From NCBI GenBank assembly GCA_022361135.1, contig JAKSBM010000814.1, forward strand, positions 1-5,209: 5,209 nucleotides of DNA. Reading direction: 5' to 3'. This document shows positions 1 to 5,209 of the stretch, in pieces (positions within the stretch are counted from its first letter, which is position 1; each line of letters begins with the position of its first letter). A program made the translations under genes and the position numbers. The notes under the pieces were generated by a model. The model worked only from the letters and a program-made list of their open reading frames with translations. It did not search any database and was not told where the DNA came from. The stretch comes from Desulfobacterales bacterium (GTDB lineage Bacteria; Desulfobacterota; Desulfobacteria; Desulfobacterales; Desulfobacteraceae).

Positions 1-25
1 CCTTTGTTTGACCGATTGATTCCAA

Positions 26-42
26 GGGTTTTTCCCAAACCC
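26..42. repeat. Small hairpin flanking the palindromic element
   Basis: A perfect 6-bp inverted repeat, GGGTTT (26-31) and AAACCC (37-42), with a 5-nt spacer. It directly abuts the outer arm of the larger palindrome that begins at 43. On the minus strand the loop reads GGGAA. No T-tract follows on either strand, so it does not look like an intrinsic terminator. It may be a structural part of the element at 43-183 or a chance hairpin. Confidence 0.5.
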
Positions 43-74
43 GGTGATGACGGGGGGAGGAAGATTCCACTGTC

Positions 75-103
75 ACCGTTGCGGTCGTCCTGACCGCAAC
101 GGT
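75..103. repeat. Inner hairpin A, 12-bp perfect stem
   Basis: ACCGTTGCGGTC (75-86) is followed by a 5-nt loop (87-91) and its exact reverse complement (92-103). The loop is GTCCT on the plus strand and AGGAC on the minus strand. No T-run follows on either side, so it is unlikely to be a simple terminator. It sits inside the 43-183 inverted repeat. Confidence 0.85.
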
Positions 104-107
104 TGCG

Positions 108-148
108 AAGGGTCCCGTCCCATTCGTCCTGAAGCTGCCGGGACCCTT
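108..148. repeat. Inner hairpin B, 10-bp stem with repeated apical loop
   Basis: AAGGGTCCCG (108-117) pairs with CGGGACCCTT (139-148) around a 21-nt loop. Within that loop a 3-bp mini-stem, TTC (123-125) with GAA (131-133), re-creates the GTCCT/AGGAC pentaloop of hairpin A. The shared 9-mer TCGTCCTGA occurs at 85-93 and at 124-132, each time centred on the hairpin apex. Confidence 0.8.
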
Positions 149-183
149 AACGCCCGTTCCATCTCCCTCCCCCCGCCATCACC

Positions 184-431
184 TGACCCTCCGGGTGTGA
201 TCGGCAAATCCCATGGTTAACCGTGTTGGAGAGCTGAATTCTATAAATAGCGTTCGTATTGAAAGGGGCGAGGGTTCATCCATATGGCTGTTATGGTTAT
301 TCTCAGAAAAACGTTCCAAATTGAATGGGTTCAAAAAGTTATAGAGGTAATACAAATAATCATAACTCCCACCATTGACAGTCTTTTGATGATCAAAACG
401 GAATTGTAAGGAACCCTCTTCATTCCCAGGA
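184..431. other. AT-rich spacer downstream of the kinase gene, no gene seen
   Basis: This stretch lies between the palindromic element and the kinase stop codon. Over 241-420 it is about 63% A+T by hand count, clearly richer than the genes on its right. A minus-strand open frame (454 to 179) crosses it, but it needs a TTG start inside the kinase gene, has no ribosome-binding site, resembles no family I know, and ends in the outer palindrome arm; I do not call it. Visible dyads are TTTTGATGATCAAAA (384-398) and a near-perfect dyad around GGTTAACC (215-222). No clear intrinsic terminator follows the kinase stop. Confidence 0.5.
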
Positions 432-2384
432 TCAGGTCGGTGATTCCGGTGCAAAGCAGCGGCGGATGGCGGCGGAGAATTCCTTGACCTTGATGGGTTT
501 GACCGCGATTTCCTGGATTCCCGAGGCCAGGATTTCCTCCCGGTCGATGCCTTCGTTGTAGCCGGTGCAGAGGATGATGGGGATGTCCTGCCGGATGGCC
601 TTTAATTTCCGGGCCAACTCATGGCCCTTCATGGGGTGCATGCTGTAGTCGGTGATGACCATGTCAAAGTGTTCCGGCGCGGTCATGAACAGGGAAAGGG
701 CTTCCTGGGGGGAGGTGCGCTGGGTGATGCGGTAACCCAGGAATTCCAGGATCTGGTTCTGGATGTTGAGGACCTGGACCTGGTCGTCCACAAGGAGGAT
801 GTGTTCGCTGCCCCGGGTGATCTTGGCCGGCAGGGGGGGCGGGGTTCTGGGGTCGGCCTTTTCCGGGACCTGGGGGAAAAAGACCTGGAAGCAGGTGCCC
901 TGGCCCGGTGTGGAATTGACCCGGATGCTGCCGCCGTGGTGTTCAACGATCCCCTTGATCACGGCCAGGCCCAGGCCGGTGCCCTTGCCCTTGGCCTTGG
1001 TGGTGAAATAGGGGTCGAAGATTTTGTCCATGACCGCAGGGTCAATGCCGGTGCCGGTGTCGGAGACGGTGTAGCAGACATGGCGGCCCGGTCCGGGGTT
1101 GGGATCGGGCAGGGCGCTGTCCTGGATCAATTCCACCTCCTGGAGGCCCACGGTGAGGATGCCGCCGCTGTCTTCCATGGCGTGGAGGGCATTGGTCATG
1201 AGGTTCAGGGCCACCTGGTGGATCTGGGCCGGATCCCCGGAAATGGGGCTACAGGGGGTGGAGATTTCCTTTTGGAGCCGGATGGAGGGGGGGATGGAGG
1301 CCGAGAGCAGGGTGCAGGCATCCTGGATGATGGGCTCCATGTGGATGATTTCCTCCTGGCGGGTGTCCTGGTGGCTGAAGGCCAGGATCTGGCGCACCAA
1401 TTCCCGTGCCCGGTCCCCGGCCAGGTTGATGGCGTCGACAAAGGGCCGGTTTTCCGGGTCGGTTTCCAGGCTGGCCTTGAGGAGTTCCGCATTGCCGATG
1501 ATGCTGGTGAGGATATTGTTGAAATCGTGGGCAATGCCCCCGGCCAGGGTGCCGATGCTTTCGATTTTCTGGGCCTGCTTCAATTGGCTGAGGATGGCCA
1601 GTTTTTCTTCTTCCTCCCGCTTCCGCAATGAAATATCCCGGATGACGGCAATGGTATAGGGGGTTTCATCCATGCAGATCCGGACCATGGAAATTTCCGT
1701 GGGGATATGGGTGTCGGCGGCGGTCTCCAGGGTGAGGCGGATATTTTTGATCTGGGGGGCGGTTTCCCATTGGGTGAGGAGGCTGTGGAGGTCCAGGTCC
1801 CACGGGTCGGGGGAGGGGACAAAGGCGGGCAGGTCAAAGATGCAGAAGCCGGCCAGGATTTTATCATCCTGGCCGAACAGGGTCTGGGCGGCTGTGTTCC
1901 AATACATGACCCGGCCCTGGCCGTCCACCATGAAAATGGCCTCGGTGGCCGTGTCCAGGATGGTGCGGTGGAGCTTTTCCTTTTTCTGGAGTTCCCGCTT
2001 GTGGCTGAGGATGGACTGGTGCATCCCATGGAAGGTATCCGCCGTGTGCTGGATCTGGGTGAACATGCTCTGGACCCGGGGCAGGGGGGTCTCGGGGTCG
2101 TTTTTAATCTCCCGGGCCCGGAGGTCCAGCTCGGAAATGGGCCGGGTGATGCGATGGGCCACAATGAGGCCGCAGATGGTGGCCAGAATGGAGACGGCCA
2201 GGGTCATCCAAAGGGTTTTGCGGCTGTTGGCAAGGATCTCTCCAAAGTAATCATCCTCGGGGATATAGACCCCGATGAGCCAGTGGATTTTCCCGGCATG
2301 GGCCCGGGTGAACATGGCAAAATAGCTTTGTTCATCGTGGGTGAATTTGGCAAATACCGGGGGCATTCCCTGGCTGGTCCCCAT
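432..2384 (-). CDS. Kinase/receiver portion of the split hybrid histidine kinase
   Basis: If translated from the ATG at 2384 this gives 650 residues. In order they are the tail of the dCache domain (1-50), a TM segment (about 57-78, LWMTLAVSILATICGLIVA), HAMP (from ITRPISEL), a PAS domain (about 138-250), HisKA with the phospho-acceptor His286 in GGIAHDFNNIL, and HATPase. The HATPase shows the N-box (Asn394/Asn398), G1 DTGTG (442-446) and the G2 stretch GKGTGLGL (466-473). The C-terminal receiver (about 527-645) has acidic Asp533/Asp534, phospho-acceptor Asp579, Thr607 and Lys629. All catalytic residues are present, so the cytoplasmic half is chemically intact. The ATG at 2384 has no recognisable ribosome-binding site, and starting there would lose the first TM and most of the sensor. 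I regard it as the distal part of the interrupted gene rather than a natural start. Confidence 0.7.
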   Translation of the reverse strand: MGTSQGMPPVFAKFTHDEQSYFAMFTRAHAGKIHWLIGVYIPEDDYFGEILANSRKTLWMTLAVSILATICGLIVAHRITRPISELDLRAREIKNDPETPLPRVQSMFTQIQHTADTFHGMHQSILSHKRELQKKEKLHRTILDTATEAIFMVDGQGRVMYWNTAAQTLFGQDDKILAGFCIFDLPAFVPSPDPWDLDLHSLLTQWETAPQIKNIRLTLETAADTHIPTEISMVRICMDETPYTIAVIRDISLRKREEEEKLAILSQLKQAQKIESIGTLAGGIAHDFNNILTSIIGNAELLKASLETDPENRPFVDAINLAGDRARELVRQILAFSHQDTRQEEIIHMEPIIQDACTLLSASIPPSIRLQKEISTPCSPISGDPAQIHQVALNLMTNALHAMEDSGGILTVGLQEVELIQDSALPDPNPGPGRHVCYTVSDTGTGIDPAVMDKIFDPYFTTKAKGKGTGLGLAVIKGIVEHHGGSIRVNSTPGQGTCFQVFFPQVPEKADPRTPPPLPAKITRGSEHILLVDDQVQVLNIQNQILEFLGYRITQRTSPQEALSLFMTAPEHFDMVITDYSMHPMKGHELARKLKAIRQDIPIILCTGYNEGIDREEILASGIQEIAVKPIKVKEFSAAIRRCFAPESPT

Positions 2385-2441
2385 GGCTGCCAGCTGGGGC
2401 GCGGCGGCGTCATATGCCTTGGCACAGATGGGATTGGCAAT

Positions 2442-3263
2442 TTAATTGCGCTTGGGAAGGCGCAGGGTTTCCCGGGGCAAATGGGTATGGGAGAGGGCGG
2501 CATTTCCACCGGGCAGGGCAATGAGGTCCTGCTGGTCGTTGAACATGAAGGCGGCTCCGGTTTTGCCAACCCTGAGGTTGCCGATGAAATTGGACAGGGA
2601 TTCCAGCTCAATGTCCACCCCCACCACCCCCATGAGCTGGCCGGTGTCGTCGTAGAGGGGGCCGGCCGTGGTGATGCCTGGTTTTCTTGAGGAGAAAAAG
2701 ATATAGGGGTCGGTCCAGATGATATCCCGGCTCTGGGCGGCCTTGGTGTACCAGGGCCGTTGTCGGGGGTCGAAATTATCCCCGGGGGTGTACATGCGGC
2801 GGAGGATGTTGAAGTCCTTGTCCCGCCAGGTCAGATGCACGGTGCGGTGTCCGTTCTGCTGGAGGATGATTTTGGTACGCAGGGTTTCCTTTGTCCCTTC
2901 CTGTTCCCGGTTCACAAAATAGAAGCAGCCCCGGGGATCGGCAAAATAAATGCCGGCAAACTGGGGATAGATTTGCATCTCCTCATGGAAATAGTGTTCC
3001 AGCTCCCCCAGGTTCCCCTCGTCCATCTGGACCACATTGGATGCAATGAGCCGTTTGGTAAGATGGGCGGCCCCGTTGGCCACGGCCAGGTAGTTTTGGG
3101 TCTGTTCCAGGCTGAGGTCCAGGATGTTCTCCATGATATCCCGGGAATGGTCTTCCATGACCTTTTGGGTGGAGAATAGGGAATAGGGGGTGATGACCAG
3201 GTGGGTTCCCCAGATCAGGATAAAGCATCCCAGAATCACAACCCACCGAATGGAAATCTTCAC
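2442..3263 (-). CDS. Sensor (dCache) portion of the split histidine kinase
   Basis: 273 codons from a GTG at 3263 to the TAA at 2442. A hydrophobic segment (about 7-26, WVVILGCFILIWGTHLVI) follows a short basic N-terminus and acts as a signal anchor. The rest is a typical dCache_1 ligand-binding domain: a long helix (about 35-75), then the family signatures PRQRPWY (166-172), WTDPY (183-187), PGIT (195-198) and GVVGVDIEL (212-220). The domain is cut in its membrane-distal subdomain at LPKRN. An upstream in-frame ATG at 3347 would start inside the -35 box of the likely promoter, while the GTG at 3263 has GGGAGG four bases upstream, so I prefer the GTG. Alone, this product would be a membrane-anchored sensor without any output domain. 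Confidence 0.7.
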   Translation of the reverse strand: MKISIRWVVILGCFILIWGTHLVITPYSLFSTQKVMEDHSRDIMENILDLSLEQTQNYLAVANGAAHLTKRLIASNVVQMDEGNLGELEHYFHEEMQIYPQFAGIYFADPRGCFYFVNREQEGTKETLRTKIILQQNGHRTVHLTWRDKDFNILRRMYTPGDNFDPRQRPWYTKAAQSRDIIWTDPYIFFSSRKPGITTAGPLYDDTGQLMGVVGVDIELESLSNFIGNLRVGKTGAAFMFNDQQDLIALPGGNAALSHTHLPRETLRLPKRN

Positions 3264-3267
3264 AATT

Positions 3268-3273
3268 CCTCCC
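3268..3273 (-). promoter_or_regulatory. Ribosome-binding site fixing the kinase GTG start
   Basis: GGGAGG on the minus strand lies four bases upstream of the GTG at 3263-3261. It is the only strong Shine-Dalgarno match in the leader and decides for GTG at 3263 over the ATG at 3347. Confidence 0.75.
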
Positions 3274-3317
3274 TGAAACACTTCACGTTTCTTCCATGAA
3301 AAATGAATGATTTGCCC

Positions 3318-3347
3318 ATAGTAGGAAGGAAGTACCAGGCTTGTCAA
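3318..3347 (-). promoter_or_regulatory. Likely sigma70 promoter of the sensor kinase gene
   Basis: On the minus strand a consensus -35 TTGACA (3347-3342) is followed by an 18-bp spacer and TACTAT (3323-3318), which matches 4 of 6 positions of TATAAT. Transcription would start near 3311, leaving a leader of roughly 48 nt before the GTG at 3263. Based on motif match and position only. Confidence 0.6.
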
Positions 3348-3371
3348 GGTGGAGACGTGCGTAAAACGGGG

Positions 3372-3402
3372 TTTTTAAATAAAATGGCCTTGGGAAGGGC
3401 CA
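3372..3402 (-). terminator. Terminator-like hairpin facing the kinase gene
   Basis: On the minus strand, TGGCC (3402-3398) pairs with GGCCA (3389-3385). The stem extends by two T-A pairs past a one-base bulge, leaving a CCC loop, and TTTTATTT follows (3384-3377). This fits a short intrinsic terminator for leftward transcription. It lies upstream of the kinase promoter, so it would stop antisense or stray transcripts coming from the metY side. The stem is short and the T-run is broken by an A. Confidence 0.4.
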
Positions 3403-3459
3403 GGGGATCTGCTAAAGTGAATCGTTTTAAAATTCCGGGGAGTTGACACACCATCTGCA

Positions 3460-3488
3460 TTGACAAAAAAAGGGGAGGGTGTGATATT
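3460..3488 (+). promoter_or_regulatory. Likely promoter of the metY-metX operon
   Basis: A consensus -35 TTGACA (3460-3465) is followed by exactly 17 bp and GATATT (3483-3488). GATATT matches 4 of 6 of TATAAT and is preceded by TGT (3480-3482), an extended -10 element. A second TTGACA at 3443-3448 has only an A-run at the matching -10 place, so the 3460 box is preferred. AT-rich sequence with TTTTAAAA (3425-3432) lies upstream and could act as an UP-like element. The start point would be near 3495. Confidence 0.6.
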
Positions 3489-3494
3489 GATTTT

Positions 3495-3608
3495 TTCCCC
3501 TGCCCCGGATATCCCAGGGGATGGGTTTTTGATGGGGTGCAAGGCCGTAAATCGGGTGAGGGCATCCCGCCCAAGGGGATAATTAGAGAAAGACATGAAG
3601 AGGTATGC
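3495..3608 (+). other. metY leader with possible hairpins, no known riboswitch recognised
   Basis: About 114 nt lie between the inferred transcription start and the metY ATG, longer than needed for a bare leader. Visible pairings are CCCCTG (3497-3502) with CAGGGG (3515-3520), followed within ten bases by a T5 run (3526-3530), and ATCCC (3564-3568) with GGGAT (3576-3580), about 17 nt before the ribosome-binding site. I compared it from memory with the SAM-I, SAM-II and SAH riboswitch cores and do not see their conserved strings. Regulation by attenuation is possible but unproven. Confidence 0.3.
3597..3603 (+). promoter_or_regulatory. Ribosome-binding site fixing the metY start
   Basis: GAAGAGG ends five bases before the ATG at 3609. 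It supports that start over the in-frame GTG at 3537, which lacks such a site and would add 24 residues not resembling the family N-terminus. Confidence 0.7.
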
Positions 3609-4865
3609 ATGAGCAGGAAAAAAACACCGGGATTCGATACCCGGGCCATTCACCACGGCATTAAAGATGCAGACTGGCAGGGCAGTACCCTGCCTCCCAT
3701 TTTTCAAACCGCCGCCCACATCCACGACACCGCAGACAGCCTGACCCAGAGTTTCCTGGGCAAGGGGGACGACCATGTCTACATGCGGTTGAGCAATCCC
3801 ACCAACCAGCACCTGGAGGGCAAACTGGCCGACCTGGAATCGGGGAAAGGGGCTGTGGCCGTTGCCTCGGGCATGGCGGCCATCAACAATGCCTGCATGA
3901 CCCTGCTCCGGGCCGGTGATGAATTTGTGGCCTCCAAATCCCTGTTCATGTCCACCTTTGGCCTTTTTACCAATATCTACGCCAAGTACGGGATCACGGC
4001 CCGGCTGGTGGACCCCTTGGATCTGGACGCCATTGGGGCGGCCATCACCGACAAGACCCGGTTTGTCTACATGGAGACCATTACCAATCCGGGCATGGAG
4101 ATTCCCCGTCTGGATCAAATTGCCCAACTGGCCCATGATAACGGTCTGCCCCTGCTGGTGGACAATACCCTGGCCTCGTCCTGGCTCTGTCGCCCCATTG
4201 AACTGGGGGCGGACATTGTCATGCATTCCACCACCAAGTATTTTTCCGGCCATGGTGCGGCCTTGGGAGGTGTGGTTGTCGATTCCGGGAATTTTGACTG
4301 GCTGGGGTCGGGTCGGTTTGAGGACTTTAAACCCTTTGTGGAACAAAAGGGGGATTTAGCCTTCCTCCATCGGCTTTGGAAGGAGTTCCACATCAATTTT
4401 GGTACCACCCCGGCCCCCTTCCATTCATTCCTCACCACGGTGGGGTTGACCACCATGGGGGTTCGCATGGAACGGCATATGGAAAATGCCATGGCCGTGG
4501 CAGAGGCCCTGGCCCATCACGACAAGGTGGCCTGGGTGAACTATCCGGGACTGGAGGGCCATCCCAGTAGAGCCACGGCGGAAAAGCTCTTTGAAGGCCG
4601 GGGGTTTGGTACCATGCTCACCTTTGGGCTCAAGGACCAGGAGAGTTGTTTCAAGCTCATCAATGGGTTGGAGATGATTCTCAACCTGGCCAATCTAGGG
4701 GATTGCAAAAGCTTGATCATCCATCCCTATTCCACCCAATATGTCTCATTCCCCCAGGAACAGCGGGACGAGCTGGCCGATCCTTGTTTGCTTCGTCTCT
4801 CCGTGGGCATTGAGGATTCACGTGATATTTGCAAGGACCTGTTCCAGGCCCTTGAAGGGGTATAG
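3609..4865 (+). CDS. metY: O-acetylhomoserine sulfhydrylase (MetY-type PLP enzyme)
   Basis: 418 residues, the usual size for cytosolic Cys/Met-metabolism PLP enzymes (fold type I). It should convert O-acetylhomoserine and sulfide to homocysteine and acetate. Visible signatures are the TRAIHHG N-terminus, Tyr58/Arg60 in YMRLSNPT (phosphate-binding residues from the neighbouring subunit), SGM at 87-89, Asp185 in VDNTLAS (pairs with the pyridine nitrogen), the Schiff-base Lys210 in [11 protein letters not shown], and Arg396 in LRLSVGIED (carboxylate binding). The [13 protein letters not shown] and [13 protein letters not shown] segments favour MetY over cystathionine gamma-synthase. HPYSTQY replaces the more familiar HPASTTH, so it may belong to a divergent subgroup. 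metX follows after four bases, which strongly supports the acetylhomoserine route. A close relative acting on another activated homoserine or cysteine substrate cannot be excluded. Confidence 0.92.
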   Translation: MSRKKTPGFDTRAIHHGIKDADWQGSTLPPIFQTAAHIHDTADSLTQSFLGKGDDHVYMRLSNPTNQHLEGKLADLESGKGAVAVASGMAAINNACMTLLRAGDEFVASKSLFMSTFGLFTNIYAKYGITARLVDPLDLDAIGAAITDKTRFVYMETITNPGMEIPRLDQIAQLAHDNGLPLLVDNTLASSWLCRPIELGADIVMHSTTKYFSGHGAALGGVVVDSGNFDWLGSGRFEDFKPFVEQKGDLAFLHRLWKEFHINFGTTPAPFHSFLTTVGLTTMGVRMERHMENAMAVAEALAHHDKVAWVNYPGLEGHPSRATAEKLFEGRGFGTMLTFGLKDQESCFKLINGLEMILNLANLGDCKSLIIHPYSTQYVSFPQEQRDELADPCLLRLSVGIEDSRDICKDLFQALEGV

Positions 4866-4869
4866 GACC

Positions 4870-5209
4870 GTGAGCGAGTATACTGGATACGACCAGAACG
4901 GTGCCAGTGTGGGCAGCGTTGAAAAAGCATTTTTTACCTTTGCCCAGGATGGGGAAACGCTCTGCCTGGAAAGCGGGGCCAAGATCGGTCCTGTGACCCT
5001 GGCCTATGAAACCTGCGGCACCCTTAATGAAGATAAGTCCAATGCCATCCTCATCCTCCATGCCCTCACCGGGGACGCCCATGTGGCGGGGTATTATACC
5101 CCCGAGGATGCCAAACCGGGGTGGTGGGATCTCATGGTGGGACCGGATAAGGGCATTGATACGGAAAAATACTTTGTGATCTGTGCCAATATTCTGGGTT
5201 CCTGTTGCG
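4870..5209 (+). CDS. metX: Homoserine O-acetyltransferase (MetX), 5' part only
   Basis: An open frame from GTG at 4870 continues past the window end; 113 codons are visible. The translation carries the conserved N-terminal part of MetX alpha/beta-hydrolases: [20 protein letters not shown] (about 39-58), [13 protein letters not shown] (about 63-75), [20 protein letters not shown] (about 82-101) and [11 protein letters not shown] (102-112). The enzyme transfers acetyl from acetyl-CoA to homoserine, giving the substrate of the preceding sulfhydrylase. The nucleophile Ser and the Asp/His of the triad lie beyond the window. The GTG is four bases after the metY stop, and GAAGGGG (4854-4860) is a fair ribosome-binding site inside the end of metY, suggesting translational coupling. 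A later GTG at 4909 has no better site. Succinyl rather than acetyl specificity cannot be judged from this part alone. Confidence 0.93.
   Translation, partial: MSEYTGYDQNGASVGSVEKAFFTFAQDGETLCLESGAKIGPVTLAYETCGTLNEDKSNAILILHALTGDAHVAGYYTPEDAKPGWWDLMVGPDKGIDTEKYFVICANILGSCC

Larger units (their letters stand above)
43..183. repeat. Nested palindromic element with 23-nt outer inverted repeat
   Basis: Positions 43-65 and 161-183 are inverted repeats that match at 21 of 23 positions. The two non-matching positions (50/176 and 61/165) are A-C on the plus strand but G-U wobbles on the minus strand, so a minus-strand RNA would pair along all 23. The arms enclose two further inverted repeats (75-103 and 108-148), giving a three-way-junction shape. 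Linkers read on the minus strand are 12 nt (160-149), 4 nt (107-104) and 9 nt (74-66). I see no coding sequence inside and no clear target-site duplication outside. It could be a structured RNA, a MITE-like palindromic repeat or a large cruciform regulatory site. The dyads are certain; their function is unknown. Confidence 0.85.
26..196 (-). ncRNA. Candidate structured RNA (three-way junction, GGA-rich loops)
   Basis: Read on the minus strand, this segment folds into a three-way junction with small flanking hairpins. Unpaired GGA triplets fall at six places: the loop of the 186-196 hairpin (ACCC/GGGT stem), the 160-158 linker, the two AGGAC loops (130-126 and 91-87), the 68-66 linker and the 36-32 loop. 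CsrA/RsmA-family proteins are known to bind ANGGA motifs shown in hairpin loops, so a Csr/Rsm-type decoy RNA is one reading. Against it, I find neither a convincing promoter nor a U-tract terminator, and a G-rich strand yields GGA often by chance. It could also be the 3' UTR of the kinase gene or a mobile palindromic repeat. The boundaries are only those of the visible pairing. Confidence 0.28.
432..3263 (-). pseudogene. dCache hybrid sensor histidine kinase, split by an in-frame TAA
   Basis: The two open stretches 3263-2445 and 2441-435 are in one frame. They are separated only by TAA at 2442-2444 (codon 274), and the 19 codons between that stop and the next ATG still read as sensible protein. 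Without the stop the product would be 943 residues: N-terminal TM (about 7-26), periplasmic dCache domain, second TM (about 350-371), HAMP, PAS, HisKA, HATPase and a C-terminal receiver. This is a complete, normal architecture for a membrane hybrid kinase that senses a small extracellular ligand and autophosphorylates. TAA is not a known site of selenocysteine or pyrrolysine insertion, so this is most simply a recent nonsense mutation or a base-calling error. Frame and motifs elsewhere are intact, which argues for a recent event. The ligand and output partner are unknown. Confidence 0.8.

Noticed and set aside
75..103. Simple rho-independent terminator for a gene left of the window
   Set aside because: The stem is strong but no T-tract follows on either strand, and it is embedded in a larger paired structure.
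43..183. Integron attC site
   Set aside because: The element is palindromic and of plausible size, but I do not find the paired core sites (RYYYAAC / GTTRRRY) at its ends, and no integrase or gene cassette is visible.
179..454. Minus-strand 91-codon frame downstream of the kinase
   Set aside because: It needs a TTG start inside the kinase gene, has no ribosome-binding site, resembles no family, and ends within the palindrome arm.
621..1631. Long plus-strand open frame (336 codons) across the kinase gene
   Set aside because: It is antisense to the HisKA/HATPase/receiver coding region, whose motifs are unmistakable. Its translation is low-complexity Gly/Asp/Val-rich, as expected from the complement of a GC-rich gene.
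2442..2444. Programmed recoding (selenocysteine or pyrrolysine)
   Set aside because: The stop is TAA, whereas those systems use TGA and TAG, and no nearby insertion element is apparent.
1707..2690. Plus-strand open frame of 327 codons
   Set aside because: It is a Gly/Asp-rich antisense shadow of the kinase gene, with no ribosome-binding site and no recognisable domain. It runs straight through the interrupted sensor region.
3443..3448. A second TTGACA upstream of metY
   Set aside because: At 17-bp spacing the matching -10 position is an A-run. The copy at 3460 has a better -10 with an extended TG element.
3375..4346. Minus-strand open frame of 323 codons opposite metY
   Set aside because: metY has all PLP-enzyme signatures in the other strand. 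This frame is a Gly/His/Gln-rich complement without a known family.

Overview
The window has no rRNA, tRNA, CRISPR array or recognisable transposase. It holds the divergent heads of two transcription units and a long non-coding stretch. The best guess at source is a Gram-negative anaerobe of the Desulfobacterota (delta-proteobacterial sulfate reducer) type. That rests on a large dCache hybrid sensor kinase beside a metY-metX direct-sulfhydrylation operon in a moderately GC-rich genome; it is an inference, not a proof.

Layout. Positions 1-431 carry no convincing protein gene. They contain a compact nested palindrome: an outer 23-nt inverted repeat (43-65 / 161-183) enclosing two hairpins (75-103 and 108-148), with a smaller hairpin on each flank (26-42 and 186-196). 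It is followed by an AT-rich spacer (about 63% A+T over 241-420 by hand count). Positions 432-3263 on the minus strand are one hybrid histidine kinase gene (TM, dCache sensor, TM, HAMP, PAS, HisKA, HATPase, receiver). It is interrupted by a single in-frame TAA at 2442-2444, which splits it into a sensor-only piece and a kinase/receiver piece. Positions 3264-3608 are the divergent control region, with one sigma70-like promoter per direction. Positions 3609-4865 (+) encode a PLP-dependent O-acetylhomoserine sulfhydrylase (MetY). Four bases later a GTG at 4870 starts homoserine O-acetyltransferase (MetX), which runs off the window end.

How the parts work together. MetX acetylates homoserine with acetyl-CoA. 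MetY replaces the acetyl group with sulfide to give homocysteine, the direct precursor of methionine. The two genes are almost certainly cotranscribed. The sensor kinase is divergently transcribed and nothing in the sequence links it to methionine metabolism; as written it is probably inactive.

The most unusual item is the palindromic element. Read on the minus strand, its outer stem pairs completely (two G-U wobbles). Both inner hairpins present the same AGGAC loop, closed by UC/GA, and further GGA triplets fall in the junctions and in the flanking hairpin loops. It could be a structured RNA (possibly a CsrA/RsmA-binding decoy) or a non-autonomous palindromic repeat element; the sequence alone does not decide.
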